Assembly: GCA_011754535.1 (NCBI GenBank)
Contig: JAAQVN010000001.1
Span: 558,001 to 622,000 of the forward strand
From: Enterobacter asburiae
GTDB lineage: Bacteria; Pseudomonadota; Gammaproteobacteria; Enterobacterales; Enterobacteriaceae
Length of the DNA: 64,000 nucleotides
Direction: 5' to 3'
Of the stretch, positions 16,743 through 24,958 are shown piece by piece. The translations under genes and the position numbers were made by a program. The notes below the pieces were generated by a model. That model saw only the letters and a list, made by a program, of their open reading frames with translations, did no database searches and was not told the origin of the DNA. Position 1 is the first letter of the stretch, and every line of letters starts with the position of its first letter.

Positions 16743-18653
16743 GTGCGATTTCCGAACCAACGTTTAGCGCAACTTTTCGATCTGTTGCAAAACGAGACGC
16801 TGCCACAGGACGAGCTGGCGCAGCGGCTGTCGGTCTCCACGCGAACCGTCCGCGCCGATATCACCGCCCTGAACGCGCTGCTGGCAAGCCACGGCGCGCA
16901 GTTTATTCTGAGCCGGGGCAACGGCTACCAGCTAAAAATTGATGATGCCGAGCGCTATCAGCAGCTTCAGGCATCGCACCCGCGCGCGCTGCGAATTCCC
17001 CGAACGGGAGCGGAGCGCGTGCACTATCTGGTGGTGCGTTTTCTGACGTCGGCGTTTTCGCTTAAGCTTGAAGATCTGGCTGACGAGTGGTTTGTCAGCC
17101 GCGCCACGCTGCAAAGCGACATGGTGGAAGTGCGCGAGTGGTTCCAGCGCTATAACCTGACGCTGGAAACCCGCCCGCGCCACGGCATGAAGCTGTTTGG
17201 CAGCGAGATGTCGGTGCGCGCCTGCCTCACCGATCTCCTGTGGGAGCTGGCGCAGCAGGACAGCCTCAACCCGCTGGTGACGGAGGTCGCGCTCAACGCC
17301 GGGGTACCGGAGCAGATGGTAGCTGTGCTGCACGACGCGCTTACCCGGCACCACATCCGCCTGACTGACGAAGGCGAGCTGTTCCTGCGTCTGTACTGTG
17401 CGGTGTCGGTGCGTCGTATCAGCGAAGGCTTTCCGCTGCCGGAATTTCATGCGGAAGACGTGGAAGAGAACGTGCGCGAGGCGGCGAAGGATATCGCGGT
17501 GGTCATTCAGGAGCTGGCGGGCAAAGCGCTGTCGCCGTCCGAAGAGAGCTGGCTGTGCGTGCACATTGCGGCGCGGCAGATTCAGGAGATCGCCCCAAGC
17601 GCGATTAACGCCGACGACGACGAGGCGCTGGTCAACTACATCCTGCGCTACATCAACACCCACTATAACTACAACCTGCTCAGCGACGCACAGCTGCACG
17701 CGGATCTGCTCACGCACATTAAAACCATGATCACCCGCGTGCGGTATCAAATCATGATCCCCAATCCGCTGCTGGAAAACATCAAGCAGCATTACCCGAT
17801 GGCATGGGATATGACGCTGGCGGCGGTGTCGAGCTGGGGCAAATACACGCCGTATGCGATCAGCGAAAACGAGATTGGCTTTCTGGTGCTGCATATCGGC
17901 GTCGGGCTGGAGCGCCACTACAACATCGGCTACCAGCGCCAGCCGCGCGTGCTGCTGGTGTGCGATGCCGGGAATGCCATGGTGCGCATGATCGAGGCGG
18001 TGCTTCAGCGCAAGTATCCGCAGATCGAGGTGACGCGCACGCTCACCCTGCGCGAGTACGAGCTGGCGGATGCTATCGGCGAGGACTTTGTTATCTCTAC
18101 CGCCCGCGTCAGCGAAAAATCCAAACCGGTGGTGACGATCGCCCCGTTCCCGACCGACTATCAGTTAGAGCAGATCGGCAAGCTGGTGCTGGTGGACCGC
18201 ACCCGACCGTGGATGCTGGAGAAATACTTCGACGCGGCTCATTTCCGCATTCTCGACAAGCCCGTTGACCAGCAAACGCTGTTCCGCGAGCTGTGTGACC
18301 AACTTGAACACGAAGGTTTTGTTGGCGCGGAGTTTCTGGATTCGGTCGTCGAGCGTGAGGCTATCGTCAGCACCATGCTCGGTGACGGCATCGCGCTGCC
18401 TCACTCCCTCGGCCTGCTGGCGCAGAAAACGGTGGTCTACACGGTTCTGGCTCCGCAGGGCATCCCGTGGGGGGATGAAACCGCGCACGTCATCTTCCTG
18501 CTCGCCATCAGCAAAAGCGAGTACGAAGAGGCGATGGCGATTTACGATATCTTCGTCACCTTCCTGCGTGAACGGGCGATGGCGCGCCTGTGCCAGTGCG
18601 GAGATTTTGCCGGGTTTAAGGCGGTGGCAATGGAGAGTTTGAGCCGGTTTTGA
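16743..18653 (+). CDS. PTS-controlled transcription regulator (HTH, two PRDs, EIIB, EIIA)
   Basis: Regulator of 636 residues of the MtlR/LicR type. N-terminal HTH at about 1-65 (RLAQLFDLLQNETLPQDELA, SVSTRTVRADITALN), PRD1 about 180-280, PRD2 about 285-395 (FLVLHIGVG), an EIIB-like domain about 398-490 with the cysteine loop LLVCDAGNAMVRM, and a fructose/mannitol-type EIIA domain about 500-636 with the histidine motif GIALPHS. Activity would be set by PTS phosphorylation of the PRD, Cys and His sites. No classical EII permease is encoded nearby, which makes the four unknown proteins of the operon the likely partners. Candidate operator: the palindrome at 9901-9920. Confidence 0.9.
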   Translation: MRFPNQRLAQLFDLLQNETLPQDELAQRLSVSTRTVRADITALNALLASHGAQFILSRGNGYQLKIDDAERYQQLQASHPRALRIPRTGAERVHYLVVRFLTSAFSLKLEDLADEWFVSRATLQSDMVEVREWFQRYNLTLETRPRHGMKLFGSEMSVRACLTDLLWELAQQDSLNPLVTEVALNAGVPEQMVAVLHDALTRHHIRLTDEGELFLRLYCAVSVRRISEGFPLPEFHAEDVEENVREAAKDIAVVIQELAGKALSPSEESWLCVHIAARQIQEIAPSAINADDDEALVNYILRYINTHYNYNLLSDAQLHADLLTHIKTMITRVRYQIMIPNPLLENIKQHYPMAWDMTLAAVSSWGKYTPYAISENEIGFLVLHIGVGLERHYNIGYQRQPRVLLVCDAGNAMVRMIEAVLQRKYPQIEVTRTLTLREYELADAIGEDFVISTARVSEKSKPVVTIAPFPTDYQLEQIGKLVLVDRTRPWMLEKYFDAAHFRILDKPVDQQTLFRELCDQLEHEGFVGAEFLDSVVEREAIVSTMLGDGIALPHSLGLLAQKTVVYTVLAPQGIPWGDETAHVIFLLAISKSEYEEAMAIYDIFVTFLRERAMARLCQCGDFAGFKAVAMESLSRF

Positions 18654-18659
18654 GGTAAG

Positions 18660-18683
18660 GGCGGACGGATAACATCCGCCTTT
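18660..18683. terminator. Short hairpin between convergent regulator and nrdG genes
   Basis: GGCGGA at 18660-18665 pairs with TCCGCC at 18675-18680, followed by three T residues. It lies between two convergent stop codons and may serve both; the T-run is weak. Confidence 0.5.
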
Positions 18684-18685
18684 GA

Positions 18686-19150
18686 TCAACGCAAATGATG
18701 CACAACCTGGTTACTGCTGCCGCGCCAAATCAGCGCCGGGTCTTTTAAATCCTGTACGAACTTGCCGTCGACCAGCACGTTAATCAGTTCCACCACTTCC
18801 ATTTGCTGCGCGTTCAGCTCATCCAGCTTATAGCCTGTCCAGACCCAGATATCTTTTCCCGCACACTCTGCCCGAATGCGCTTCACCAGCTTCAGGATAT
18901 CCGGCACGTTTTGCGGGTGCAGGGGGTCGCCACCGGAAAGTGAGATCCCCTGACGGTGAATGCGCGTGTCGTTCAGGTCGTTGACGATCTTGTCTTCCAT
19001 CTCAGCGGTAAACGGCATGCCGGAGTTCAGACGCCAGGTGCTTTTGTTGTAGCAGCCGGGGCATTCGTGGACGCAGCCTGAAACAAACAGGGTGCAGCGG
19101 GTGCCGGGGCCGTTGACGATGTCGACGGGGTAGTATTGATGGTATCGCAT
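18686..19150 (-). CDS. nrdG: Anaerobic ribonucleotide reductase-activating protein
   Basis: Radical-SAM activase of 154 residues that installs the glycyl radical in NrdD under anaerobic conditions. The 4Fe-4S cluster motif CVHECPGC gives the CxxxCxxC cysteines at about 26, 30 and 33. SAM-binding glycine-rich segment SLSGGDPLHPQNV. The start MRYHQYYPVDIVNG fits E. coli NrdG; an in-frame extension of 18 codons comes from the repeat upstream and is rejected. It follows nrdD in the same operon, 120 bp apart, with a repeat element in the gap. Confidence 0.97.
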   Translation of the reverse strand: MRYHQYYPVDIVNGPGTRCTLFVSGCVHECPGCYNKSTWRLNSGMPFTAEMEDKIVNDLNDTRIHRQGISLSGGDPLHPQNVPDILKLVKRIRAECAGKDIWVWTGYKLDELNAQQMEVVELINVLVDGKFVQDLKDPALIWRGSSNQVVHHLR

Positions 19151-19181
19151 AGAAAATGTCCAGAGAATGTGCGCGCTGATG

Positions 19182-19253
19182 CCCTCACCCCGGCCCTCTC
19201 CCACAGGGAGAGGGGGAAAAGTTCCCTCTCCCTTGAGGGGTAGGGTGAGGGGG
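19182..19253. repeat. CCCTC/GAGGG intergenic repeat, copy 3 (inverted pair)
   Basis: CCCTCACCCCGGCCCTCTCC with hairpin partner, a short AAAAGTT linker, then a second unit in inverted orientation ending TAGGGTGAGGG. It lies inside the nrdDG operon, between the two genes, where it would form a strong intercistronic structure in the mRNA. Confidence 0.85.
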
Positions 19254-19270
19254 AGAACCCTGCGCAGAAC

Positions 19271-21409
19271 TTACCCGATCTGCCCATTCCCCAAATGCTT
19301 CACGCGGCGCTTCACCTCTTCCTGCTTGCCAGCGTTAAACGGACGCGCATCCGGGCTGCCGAGATAGCCGCACACGCGACGGGTCACAGAGACGCGGGCC
19401 GCATCGTGGTTGCCGCATTTCGGGCAGGTGAAGCCTTTACTCGTACACTCGAACTCACCGGTAAAGCCGCACTCGTAGCACTCGTCGATTGGCGTGTTGG
19501 TCCCGTAATACGGCACGTGCTGATAGCTGTAATCCCATACGTCTTCCAGCGCCTTCAGGTTGTGCTGAATGTTCGGGTACTCGCCGTAGCAGATGAAGCC
19601 GCCGCTGGCGATCGGCGGATAGGCCGCTTCGAAGTCGATCTTATCGTACGGGTTCACCTTTTTCTCCACGTCGAGGTGGAAGCTGTTGGTGTAGTACCCT
19701 TTGTCGGTCACGCCTTCCACAATCCCGAACTCGGCGGTATCCAGACGGCAGAAGCGGTCGCACAGGTTCTCGCTCGGCGTGCTGTAGAGGCTAAATCCGT
19801 AGCCGGTTTCCTCTTTCCACTGGTCAACCGCGTCGCGCAGGCGTTGAACAATCGCAATGCCTTTTTCGCGCAGGGCCTCGCTGTCGTACATATGCGTATC
19901 GCCAGCCAGGGCGTTGATGGTCTCGTGGATGCCGATATAGCCCAGCGAAATCGACGCGCGGCCGTTTTTGAAGATCTCGGACACGTCATCGTCCGCCTTC
20001 AGGCGCACGCCGCAGGCCCCTTCCATATAGAGGATTGGCGCGACGCGGGCTTTCACTCCTTCAAGGCGAGCAATACGGGTCATCAGCGCCTTACGCGCCA
20101 GCTGCAGACGTTCATCCAGCAGCTTCCAGAATTCAGCTTCATTGCCTTTGGCCTCCAGCGCGATGCGCGGCAGGTTCAGGCTGATCACCCCCAGGTTGTT
20201 ACGCCCGTCGTGGATCTGCTCGCCGTTTTCATCTTCGTACACGCCGAGGAAGCTGCGGCAGCCCATTGGCGTTTTAAACGAGCCGGTCACTTTAACGACC
20301 TGATCGTAGTTCAGGATGTCCGGGTACATGCGCTTGCTCGCGCACTCCAGCGCCAGCTGTTTGATGTCGTAGTTCGGGTCGCCAAACTTGTGGTTCAGGC
20401 CGTCGCGAATCGCGAACACCAGTTTCGGGAATACCGCCGTTTTGCGGTTCTTGCCGAGGCCGGAAATACGGTTGCGCAGGATGGACTGTTGAATCAGGCG
20501 TGATTCCCAGCTGGTGCCCAGGCCAAAGCCGAAGGTTACAAACGGCGTCTGGCCGTTGGCGGTGTGCAGCGTGTTCACCTCATATTCCAGTGACTGGAAC
20601 GCGTCGTAGCACTCTTTTTCGGTGCGGGAGTGCGCATAGCCGTCCGCGTCCGGGATCTGCCACTCTTCGGCGGTTTTACGGTGCTTGTTGAAGCTCGCCG
20701 TTACGAACGGGGCCAGCACTTCATCAATGCGGTTAATGGTGGTCCCGCCGTAAATATGGCTCGCCACCTGGGCGATGATCTGTGCCGTAACCGCGGTGGC
20801 GGTGGAGATGGATTTTGGCGGTTCAATCTCGGCGTTACCCATTTTAAAACCGTGGGTCAGCATGCCTTTCAGGTCAATCAGCATGCAATTGAACATCGGG
20901 AAGAACGGCGAATAGTCGAGATCGTGATAGTGGATCTCGCCGCGCTCGTGCGCAGACACCACGTCGCGCGGCAGCAGGTGCTGACGGGCATAGTGTTTGG
21001 CGACGATACCGGCCAGCAGGTCGCGCTGGGTCGGGATCACTTTACTGTCTTTGTTGGCGTTTTCGTTGAGCAGGGCAGAGTTGGTCTGCTCCACCAGGCC
21101 ACGGATCTCCTGGTTCAGGCGACCGCGCTTCTCACGCTGCACGTCACGATCGTGGCGGTACTCAATATAGGCGCGCGCCAGCTGCTTGTAAGGCCCCGCC
21201 ATCAGCTGGTTTTCAACCGCGGTCTGGATCTCGTTGATATCGACCTGGCTGCGTTCAGTCATCTGGCTGCTAACGACTTCTGCGACGGTGGCGCAGTAAT
21301 CTGCGTCATCGACTCCCGCTGCTTTAGCTGCACGCAGAATGGCTTCCTGGATGCGCTCTGATTTAAACGGCACTTTACAGCCATCACGTTTCATCACATG
21401 CGGTGTCAT
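19271..21409 (-). CDS. nrdD: Anaerobic ribonucleoside-triphosphate reductase
   Basis: Class III ribonucleotide reductase of 712 residues, reduces NTPs to dNTPs under anaerobic conditions. An N-terminal ATP-cone (HVMKRDGCKVPFKSERIQEA) is followed by the catalytic barrel, a zinc site CYECGFTGEFEC...CPKCG, and the glycyl-radical loop RRVCGYLGS with the radical glycine at residue 681, as in E. coli. The start MTPHVMKRDG is the known one; eleven upstream in-frame codons are ignored. The leader contains FNR, NrdR and DnaA sites. It forms an operon with nrdG. Confidence 0.98.
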   Translation of the reverse strand: MTPHVMKRDGCKVPFKSERIQEAILRAAKAAGVDDADYCATVAEVVSSQMTERSQVDINEIQTAVENQLMAGPYKQLARAYIEYRHDRDVQREKRGRLNQEIRGLVEQTNSALLNENANKDSKVIPTQRDLLAGIVAKHYARQHLLPRDVVSAHERGEIHYHDLDYSPFFPMFNCMLIDLKGMLTHGFKMGNAEIEPPKSISTATAVTAQIIAQVASHIYGGTTINRIDEVLAPFVTASFNKHRKTAEEWQIPDADGYAHSRTEKECYDAFQSLEYEVNTLHTANGQTPFVTFGFGLGTSWESRLIQQSILRNRISGLGKNRKTAVFPKLVFAIRDGLNHKFGDPNYDIKQLALECASKRMYPDILNYDQVVKVTGSFKTPMGCRSFLGVYEDENGEQIHDGRNNLGVISLNLPRIALEAKGNEAEFWKLLDERLQLARKALMTRIARLEGVKARVAPILYMEGACGVRLKADDDVSEIFKNGRASISLGYIGIHETINALAGDTHMYDSEALREKGIAIVQRLRDAVDQWKEETGYGFSLYSTPSENLCDRFCRLDTAEFGIVEGVTDKGYYTNSFHLDVEKKVNPYDKIDFEAAYPPIASGGFICYGEYPNIQHNLKALEDVWDYSYQHVPYYGTNTPIDECYECGFTGEFECTSKGFTCPKCGNHDAARVSVTRRVCGYLGSPDARPFNAGKQEEVKRRVKHLGNGQIG

Positions 21410-21434
21410 GATCACTCCATTTTTTGAAAACAGG

Positions 21435-21443
21435 TTATCCACA
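21435..21443 (+). promoter_or_regulatory. DnaA box (proximal) in the nrdD leader
   Basis: TTATCCACA, a perfect match to the DnaA consensus TTATNCACA, 26 bp upstream of the nrdD start codon. The motif reads on the strand opposite to nrdD. Confidence 0.6.
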
Positions 21444-21511
21444 GAGGTGGAGAAGTATTCACCGGGCGTATTCCCCGCCGGGCCAAAGACTTCCCGCGTT
21501 CCCAGCTCGTG

Positions 21512-21520
21512 TTATCCACA
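21512..21520 (+). promoter_or_regulatory. DnaA box (distal) in the nrdD leader
   Basis: A second perfect TTATCCACA in the same orientation, 77 bp from the first. Two perfect boxes in 90 bp are unlikely by chance. Confidence 0.6.
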
Positions 21521-21569
21521 GTTCCGGCCAGCGTCAGCGCCGTCTTGTTGTTGGAATAGTAGACGAAAA

Positions 21570-21585
21570 ATACAAGATGTTGGGT
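21570..21585 (-). promoter_or_regulatory. NrdR box 2 of nrdD
   Basis: Core CAAGATGTTG at 21573-21582 matches the NrdR core CWATATATWG at eight of ten positions. Its centre is exactly 31 bp from that of box 1, the spacing usual for paired NrdR boxes. Confidence 0.55.
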
Positions 21586-21600
21586 CGGCGTGCATTTTAA

Positions 21601-21616
21601 GTGCTACATATAGTGA
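21601..21616 (-). promoter_or_regulatory. NrdR box 1 of nrdD
   Basis: On the nrdD strand the core is CTATATGTAG, one mismatch from the NrdR core, flanked by CAC-type ends. NrdR is the ATP-cone repressor of ribonucleotide reductase genes. Confidence 0.65.
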
Positions 21617-21626
21617 TTTGCATCAA
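21613..21626 (-). promoter_or_regulatory. FNR box of nrdD
   Basis: On the nrdD strand TTGAT-GCAA-ATCAC, nine of ten matches to TTGAT-N4-ATCAA. It slightly overlaps NrdR box 1. FNR activation of nrdDG in the absence of oxygen is established in E. coli. Confidence 0.75.
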
Positions 21627-21744
21627 ACAAGTTTGCGATTTATTTGACGCAGAACAAAGTAAAAAGACGAGAGTACAAACGGCGGGCGCTTCAGCCTTTG
21701 TAAAGACGCAGAGGAAAAATCTGATTAATTATTCAACAAAAACA

Positions 21745-21773
21745 AGCGCTCAGCACGGTACGTGCTGAGCGCT
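21745..21773 (-). terminator. Terminator of the alpha-mannoside PTS operon
   Basis: A 13-bp perfect stem (AGCGCTCAGCACG) with a GTA loop, followed on the minus strand by TGTTTTTG. It lies 7 bp beyond the EIIA stop codon. The 21410-21744 interval otherwise holds only the nrdD leader. Confidence 0.88.
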
Positions 21774-21779
21774 GTTCGG

Positions 21780-22352
21780 TTAACTGATTCCGCAGGCCCA
21801 GCTCAATCCTGCCTGTATAAAGGCTGCTGTAGCGATACTGCCCAGTATCACCGGAATGAGAAGGGAACGGTCGGGGGACGCATCCTGTTTTTGCGGTTCT
21901 TCAGCACTCAGGGCGGACATCGCCTCTTCCCGGGTGCGCGACGCCAGAAGCTGCTCACGTACCCGATCTTCCGTCAATAAACTGGTCAGCGTCGTCAGCA
22001 GCTGCATATGGGTACTGCCTGCTTCTGCGGGCGGAATGGCGAGCAGAAAAACCATTCTCACCTCTTCATCCCCTTCCAGACCCGGCCAGCGTATCGGGTC
22101 GTCAAAGAGCGCCAGACAAAACGCCGCCTGCTGCACCGCCTCGGTTTTACCGTGCGGAACGGCGAGCGCTTCACCCAGCGCGGTAGGGCCTTCGCTTTCG
22201 CGTTGTAAAACGCTCTGGATAAACGTTTCTTGATCGCTGATGATTTTCCGCCCGGCGAGCGGTTCGGCGAGCCAGCGGATCAGCGCTTCAGGCGTACGGT
22301 GCGGCGGGTTGATAAAAACCAGATCGGGGTGCGTCAATGCAAGCAAGTTCAT
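21780..22352 (-). CDS. PTS fructose-family EIIA with a C-terminal membrane tail
   Basis: Protein of 190 residues. Residues 1-150 are a fructose/mannitol-type EIIA domain; the phosphorylated histidine is H67 in ALGEALAVPHGKTEAV. Uncommon for EIIA, the protein continues through a polar linker (AEEPQKQDASPDRS) into a hydrophobic segment LLIPVILGSIATAAFIQAGL, a likely membrane anchor. It would pass phosphate from HPr to the EIIBC encoded two genes upstream. The start codon is one base after the mannosidase stop. In E. coli the equivalent MngA carries the EIIA, EIIB and EIIC domains in one chain; here they are split. Confidence 0.88.
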   Translation of the reverse strand: MNLLALTHPDLVFINPPHRTPEALIRWLAEPLAGRKIISDQETFIQSVLQRESEGPTALGEALAVPHGKTEAVQQAAFCLALFDDPIRWPGLEGDEEVRMVFLLAIPPAEAGSTHMQLLTTLTSLLTEDRVREQLLASRTREEAMSALSAEEPQKQDASPDRSLLIPVILGSIATAAFIQAGLSWACGIS

Positions 22353-22353
22353 A

Positions 22354-24948
22354 TTAAGCCTCCATTAAAAAATCGCAGGTCGCGGAAGGGGGGATCGCCG
22401 TTACCGGCTGCACTGGCTCTTCCAGATAGTTGATCTGATGGAGCTCTGCCAGCGCTGCCGGGACGGGAACCGGCTGCGTCCCGGCGTTAAATACCCGGAC
22501 GACCGTGCCGCGCGACTGCTGCGCATGGGGTAGGGCAGAAAGGATGAGCGGCTCCGGCAGGGTCAATAGTGAGAATTGTGCCGGAAGCTGGCGGTCGGGC
22601 AGGCGCAACGAAAAGCGCTCAAGACGGTGATCGAGCGTGTGCAACGATTGCCGCTGGTAGGTGAAGGGCTGCCCGGCTGCCTGATTTTCTAGCCGACGAA
22701 GCGTGAGATGGTCGGCGCTGTCGGCCAGCGCGACGGTGAATGAAAAGTGCAGCGGTTTCAGCAACTGGGCATCGGGGGTCTCAACCACCGTATTATTAAT
22801 GCCGGACGCCCGGCCTGGCCGCCAGTCGAGATCGTTGCGTCCGAGTACGCCCGTCGCTTTAAACAACGTCAGGGCTATCGCCGCCGGTTCGCTGCCGATA
22901 ATCTGAAACTCCTTCATACCTCGGCTATTCACCACCAGCGCTTTGCCCGCTTCCGCGACGGCAATAATGCCTTCGGTGGTTTCGATATCCACGGGCATCT
23001 CGCGATAGCGCTCCTGCCAGTTTTCACCGGCACACCCCGTTTCGCGCTGGATTATCGCGAAGGGCTGGGAGGCGATAGCGTGACGGGTGTGAATATCGCT
23101 GCCGATCAGTAAACGTAGCCGGTGATCGCAGTGGCTATTTTCAAGCGTACTCTCGACATACAGGTTCGGATCGTCGTGGCGTAATTCGCACACCAGACGA
23201 ATGGATAGCGGCGTTCGGTCCGTATTCTGACGGCCTGCGAGATCCTGCGGAAGAAGCATCGTGGCCTCAACGATCAGCTTTTCAACAAGTGGCGTTTTCA
23301 GGCTGTCGACGAGCGTAAAATGCGAACAGCGCGTCGGTACGTCGCCCGCAAGCGGCGAGAAATCGTAGCTGTCGCCCGCATCCGCGCAGTCTTCAAGGGT
23401 AAAGAGAGAGGGGATACGCCTGCCGCTGCGTTTGTCTTCCAGGATTAGCGTTCCGGCGTCCAGCGACAGTCGATAGTGCGCATTCACTATCTCGCTTCCC
23501 TTTGTCTGTACATGCTGGCGGAACGGCGCAGGGTCATCTTCCACGTTAACCGTGATGTAGCCGACCGACGGCAGAACCGGGGTTTGCAAAGCAACCTGCC
23601 AGCGGAAATAAGGGGGAAGGGGCGTTTCACACTCGCCTTCAGCGGTAAGGGAGATCGCTGTTCCGCCGGGCAACACGTCTCTTTTCAGAACGTCGAAGGG
23701 GATGGGCTGGCCCTGATACGTCAGCGCGATATTGTCAGCGCGGCTGTAGAGAGTGGTTTTCACCACGCGTTGCGTTTGCTCGGCCAGCGGGTTGAAAATC
23801 AGCAGGTCGCCGTCCTGAATGCAGGCGGCCAGGGTTTTCACCACCAGATTCCACAGGCTGTGGCACAGCTGTTCGGTTTGCTCCAGCCGATGCAGGATGT
23901 CGCGGTTGGTGGCATCACTGTTACAGCCGCCAATGGAGTCGTGGGCGTGGCTTCGCAACAGCTTCTTCCAGAGGGTATCGACCACTGAGAGGTTGACCGG
24001 GATGCCCTGATGACGCGCCATGGCGATTGTCGGCTCCAGCTGTCGCAGGATGAACTGCTCAACCTCATCATTTTTCTTTTTGATGTCGTAGCGCACGGAG
24101 CCGATCGTTTTATGAATGCGGGTGTAGCGCGGTGATTTCAGCTCTCCTTCCCATAGTTCAAACTGCTCACGCTGCGCGCGCAGGGTGTCGACGTAGCGCT
24201 CCAGCGAACTGAGGACGTAACGGTCCTCGTCTGGGGAGCGTGCGCTGGCGAACTCCAGGATTTTCGGCAGCGCCGGGTCGATGCTGACCTGATCGCCGCC
24301 GCAGGGCAGGAGCAGGTCGTTGATACCGGCGCGTGAACGCAGGTGATTGACCATCGGAAAGATTTTGCCCTCCAGATGGCTCGCTTCTGACCCTATGTTT
24401 TTCGCCGCGCCATAACCGAACGCCATCGCGCAGGCGATAACGGTCGCCCCTGACGGCGCGCGCCAGAGGAACTGGCTGCTTTTGGCGTGCCTGTCATGAT
24501 CGATACCGCGCCAGAAGACGATGCTGTCGAGATTGCAGCCCTGCAAAATCGTCGGCATCTGCGCATTGTGGCCGAAGGTATCCGGAAGATAGCCAACCTG
24601 CATGGCGTGCCCCAGCGTCCGGGCGGCGAAGATGCCGTATTTGAGGTTGCGGATGATGGATTCGCCATGCACGTTGTAGGTGTCCGTCTGGGTATACCAT
24701 GGCCCCACGAAGATCCTTTTGTCTCTGACCAGCGTTTCCAGCCTGGCGCGATAATCGGGATTGATAGCGAGAAAGTCCTCCACCACCGCCATCTGGCCGT
24801 CAAGGTGATAGCAGCTGTACGCCGGGTCCTGCTCCAGCGTGTCGATGACTTCCGCAAAGTTATATGACGCCAGCACCATGCTGTCCTGACGGGTGAAATA
24901 CCACTCCTGATCCCAGTGCGTGTGGGCAATGACATGGATCTGATTCAT
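22354..24948 (-). CDS. Alpha-mannosidase, GH38 (MngB-like)
   Basis: Glycoside hydrolase family 38, 864 residues. The metal-binding motif HTHWDQEW is at residues 10-17, and the nucleophile is probably D123 in GYLPDTFGHNAQMP. Typical middle and C-terminal domains follow (KLLRSHAHDSIGGCNSDATN, LVNSRGMKEFQIIGSEP as MngB-like landmarks). No signal peptide, so it acts in the cytoplasm on a phosphorylated alpha-mannoside delivered by the PTS, as MngB does on 2-O-(6-phospho-mannosyl)-D-glycerate. The actual substrate here is uncertain. Ten bases separate it from the EIIBC gene upstream. Confidence 0.9.
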   Translation of the reverse strand: MNQIHVIAHTHWDQEWYFTRQDSMVLASYNFAEVIDTLEQDPAYSCYHLDGQMAVVEDFLAINPDYRARLETLVRDKRIFVGPWYTQTDTYNVHGESIIRNLKYGIFAARTLGHAMQVGYLPDTFGHNAQMPTILQGCNLDSIVFWRGIDHDRHAKSSQFLWRAPSGATVIACAMAFGYGAAKNIGSEASHLEGKIFPMVNHLRSRAGINDLLLPCGGDQVSIDPALPKILEFASARSPDEDRYVLSSLERYVDTLRAQREQFELWEGELKSPRYTRIHKTIGSVRYDIKKKNDEVEQFILRQLEPTIAMARHQGIPVNLSVVDTLWKKLLRSHAHDSIGGCNSDATNRDILHRLEQTEQLCHSLWNLVVKTLAACIQDGDLLIFNPLAEQTQRVVKTTLYSRADNIALTYQGQPIPFDVLKRDVLPGGTAISLTAEGECETPLPPYFRWQVALQTPVLPSVGYITVNVEDDPAPFRQHVQTKGSEIVNAHYRLSLDAGTLILEDKRSGRRIPSLFTLEDCADAGDSYDFSPLAGDVPTRCSHFTLVDSLKTPLVEKLIVEATMLLPQDLAGRQNTDRTPLSIRLVCELRHDDPNLYVESTLENSHCDHRLRLLIGSDIHTRHAIASQPFAIIQRETGCAGENWQERYREMPVDIETTEGIIAVAEAGKALVVNSRGMKEFQIIGSEPAAIALTLFKATGVLGRNDLDWRPGRASGINNTVVETPDAQLLKPLHFSFTVALADSADHLTLRRLENQAAGQPFTYQRQSLHTLDHRLERFSLRLPDRQLPAQFSLLTLPEPLILSALPHAQQSRGTVVRVFNAGTQPVPVPAALAELHQINYLEEPVQPVTAIPPSATCDFLMEA

Positions 24949-24958
24949 GACGTTCCCC

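Noticed and set aside
19151-19204. N-terminal extensions beginning MGEGRGEG for nrdG, and similarly for arcB (44717-44773) and other frames
   Set aside because: GGTGAGGG repeats create the same artificial start MGEGRGEG at several unrelated genes. True starts are further in, with RBSs and conserved N-termini.
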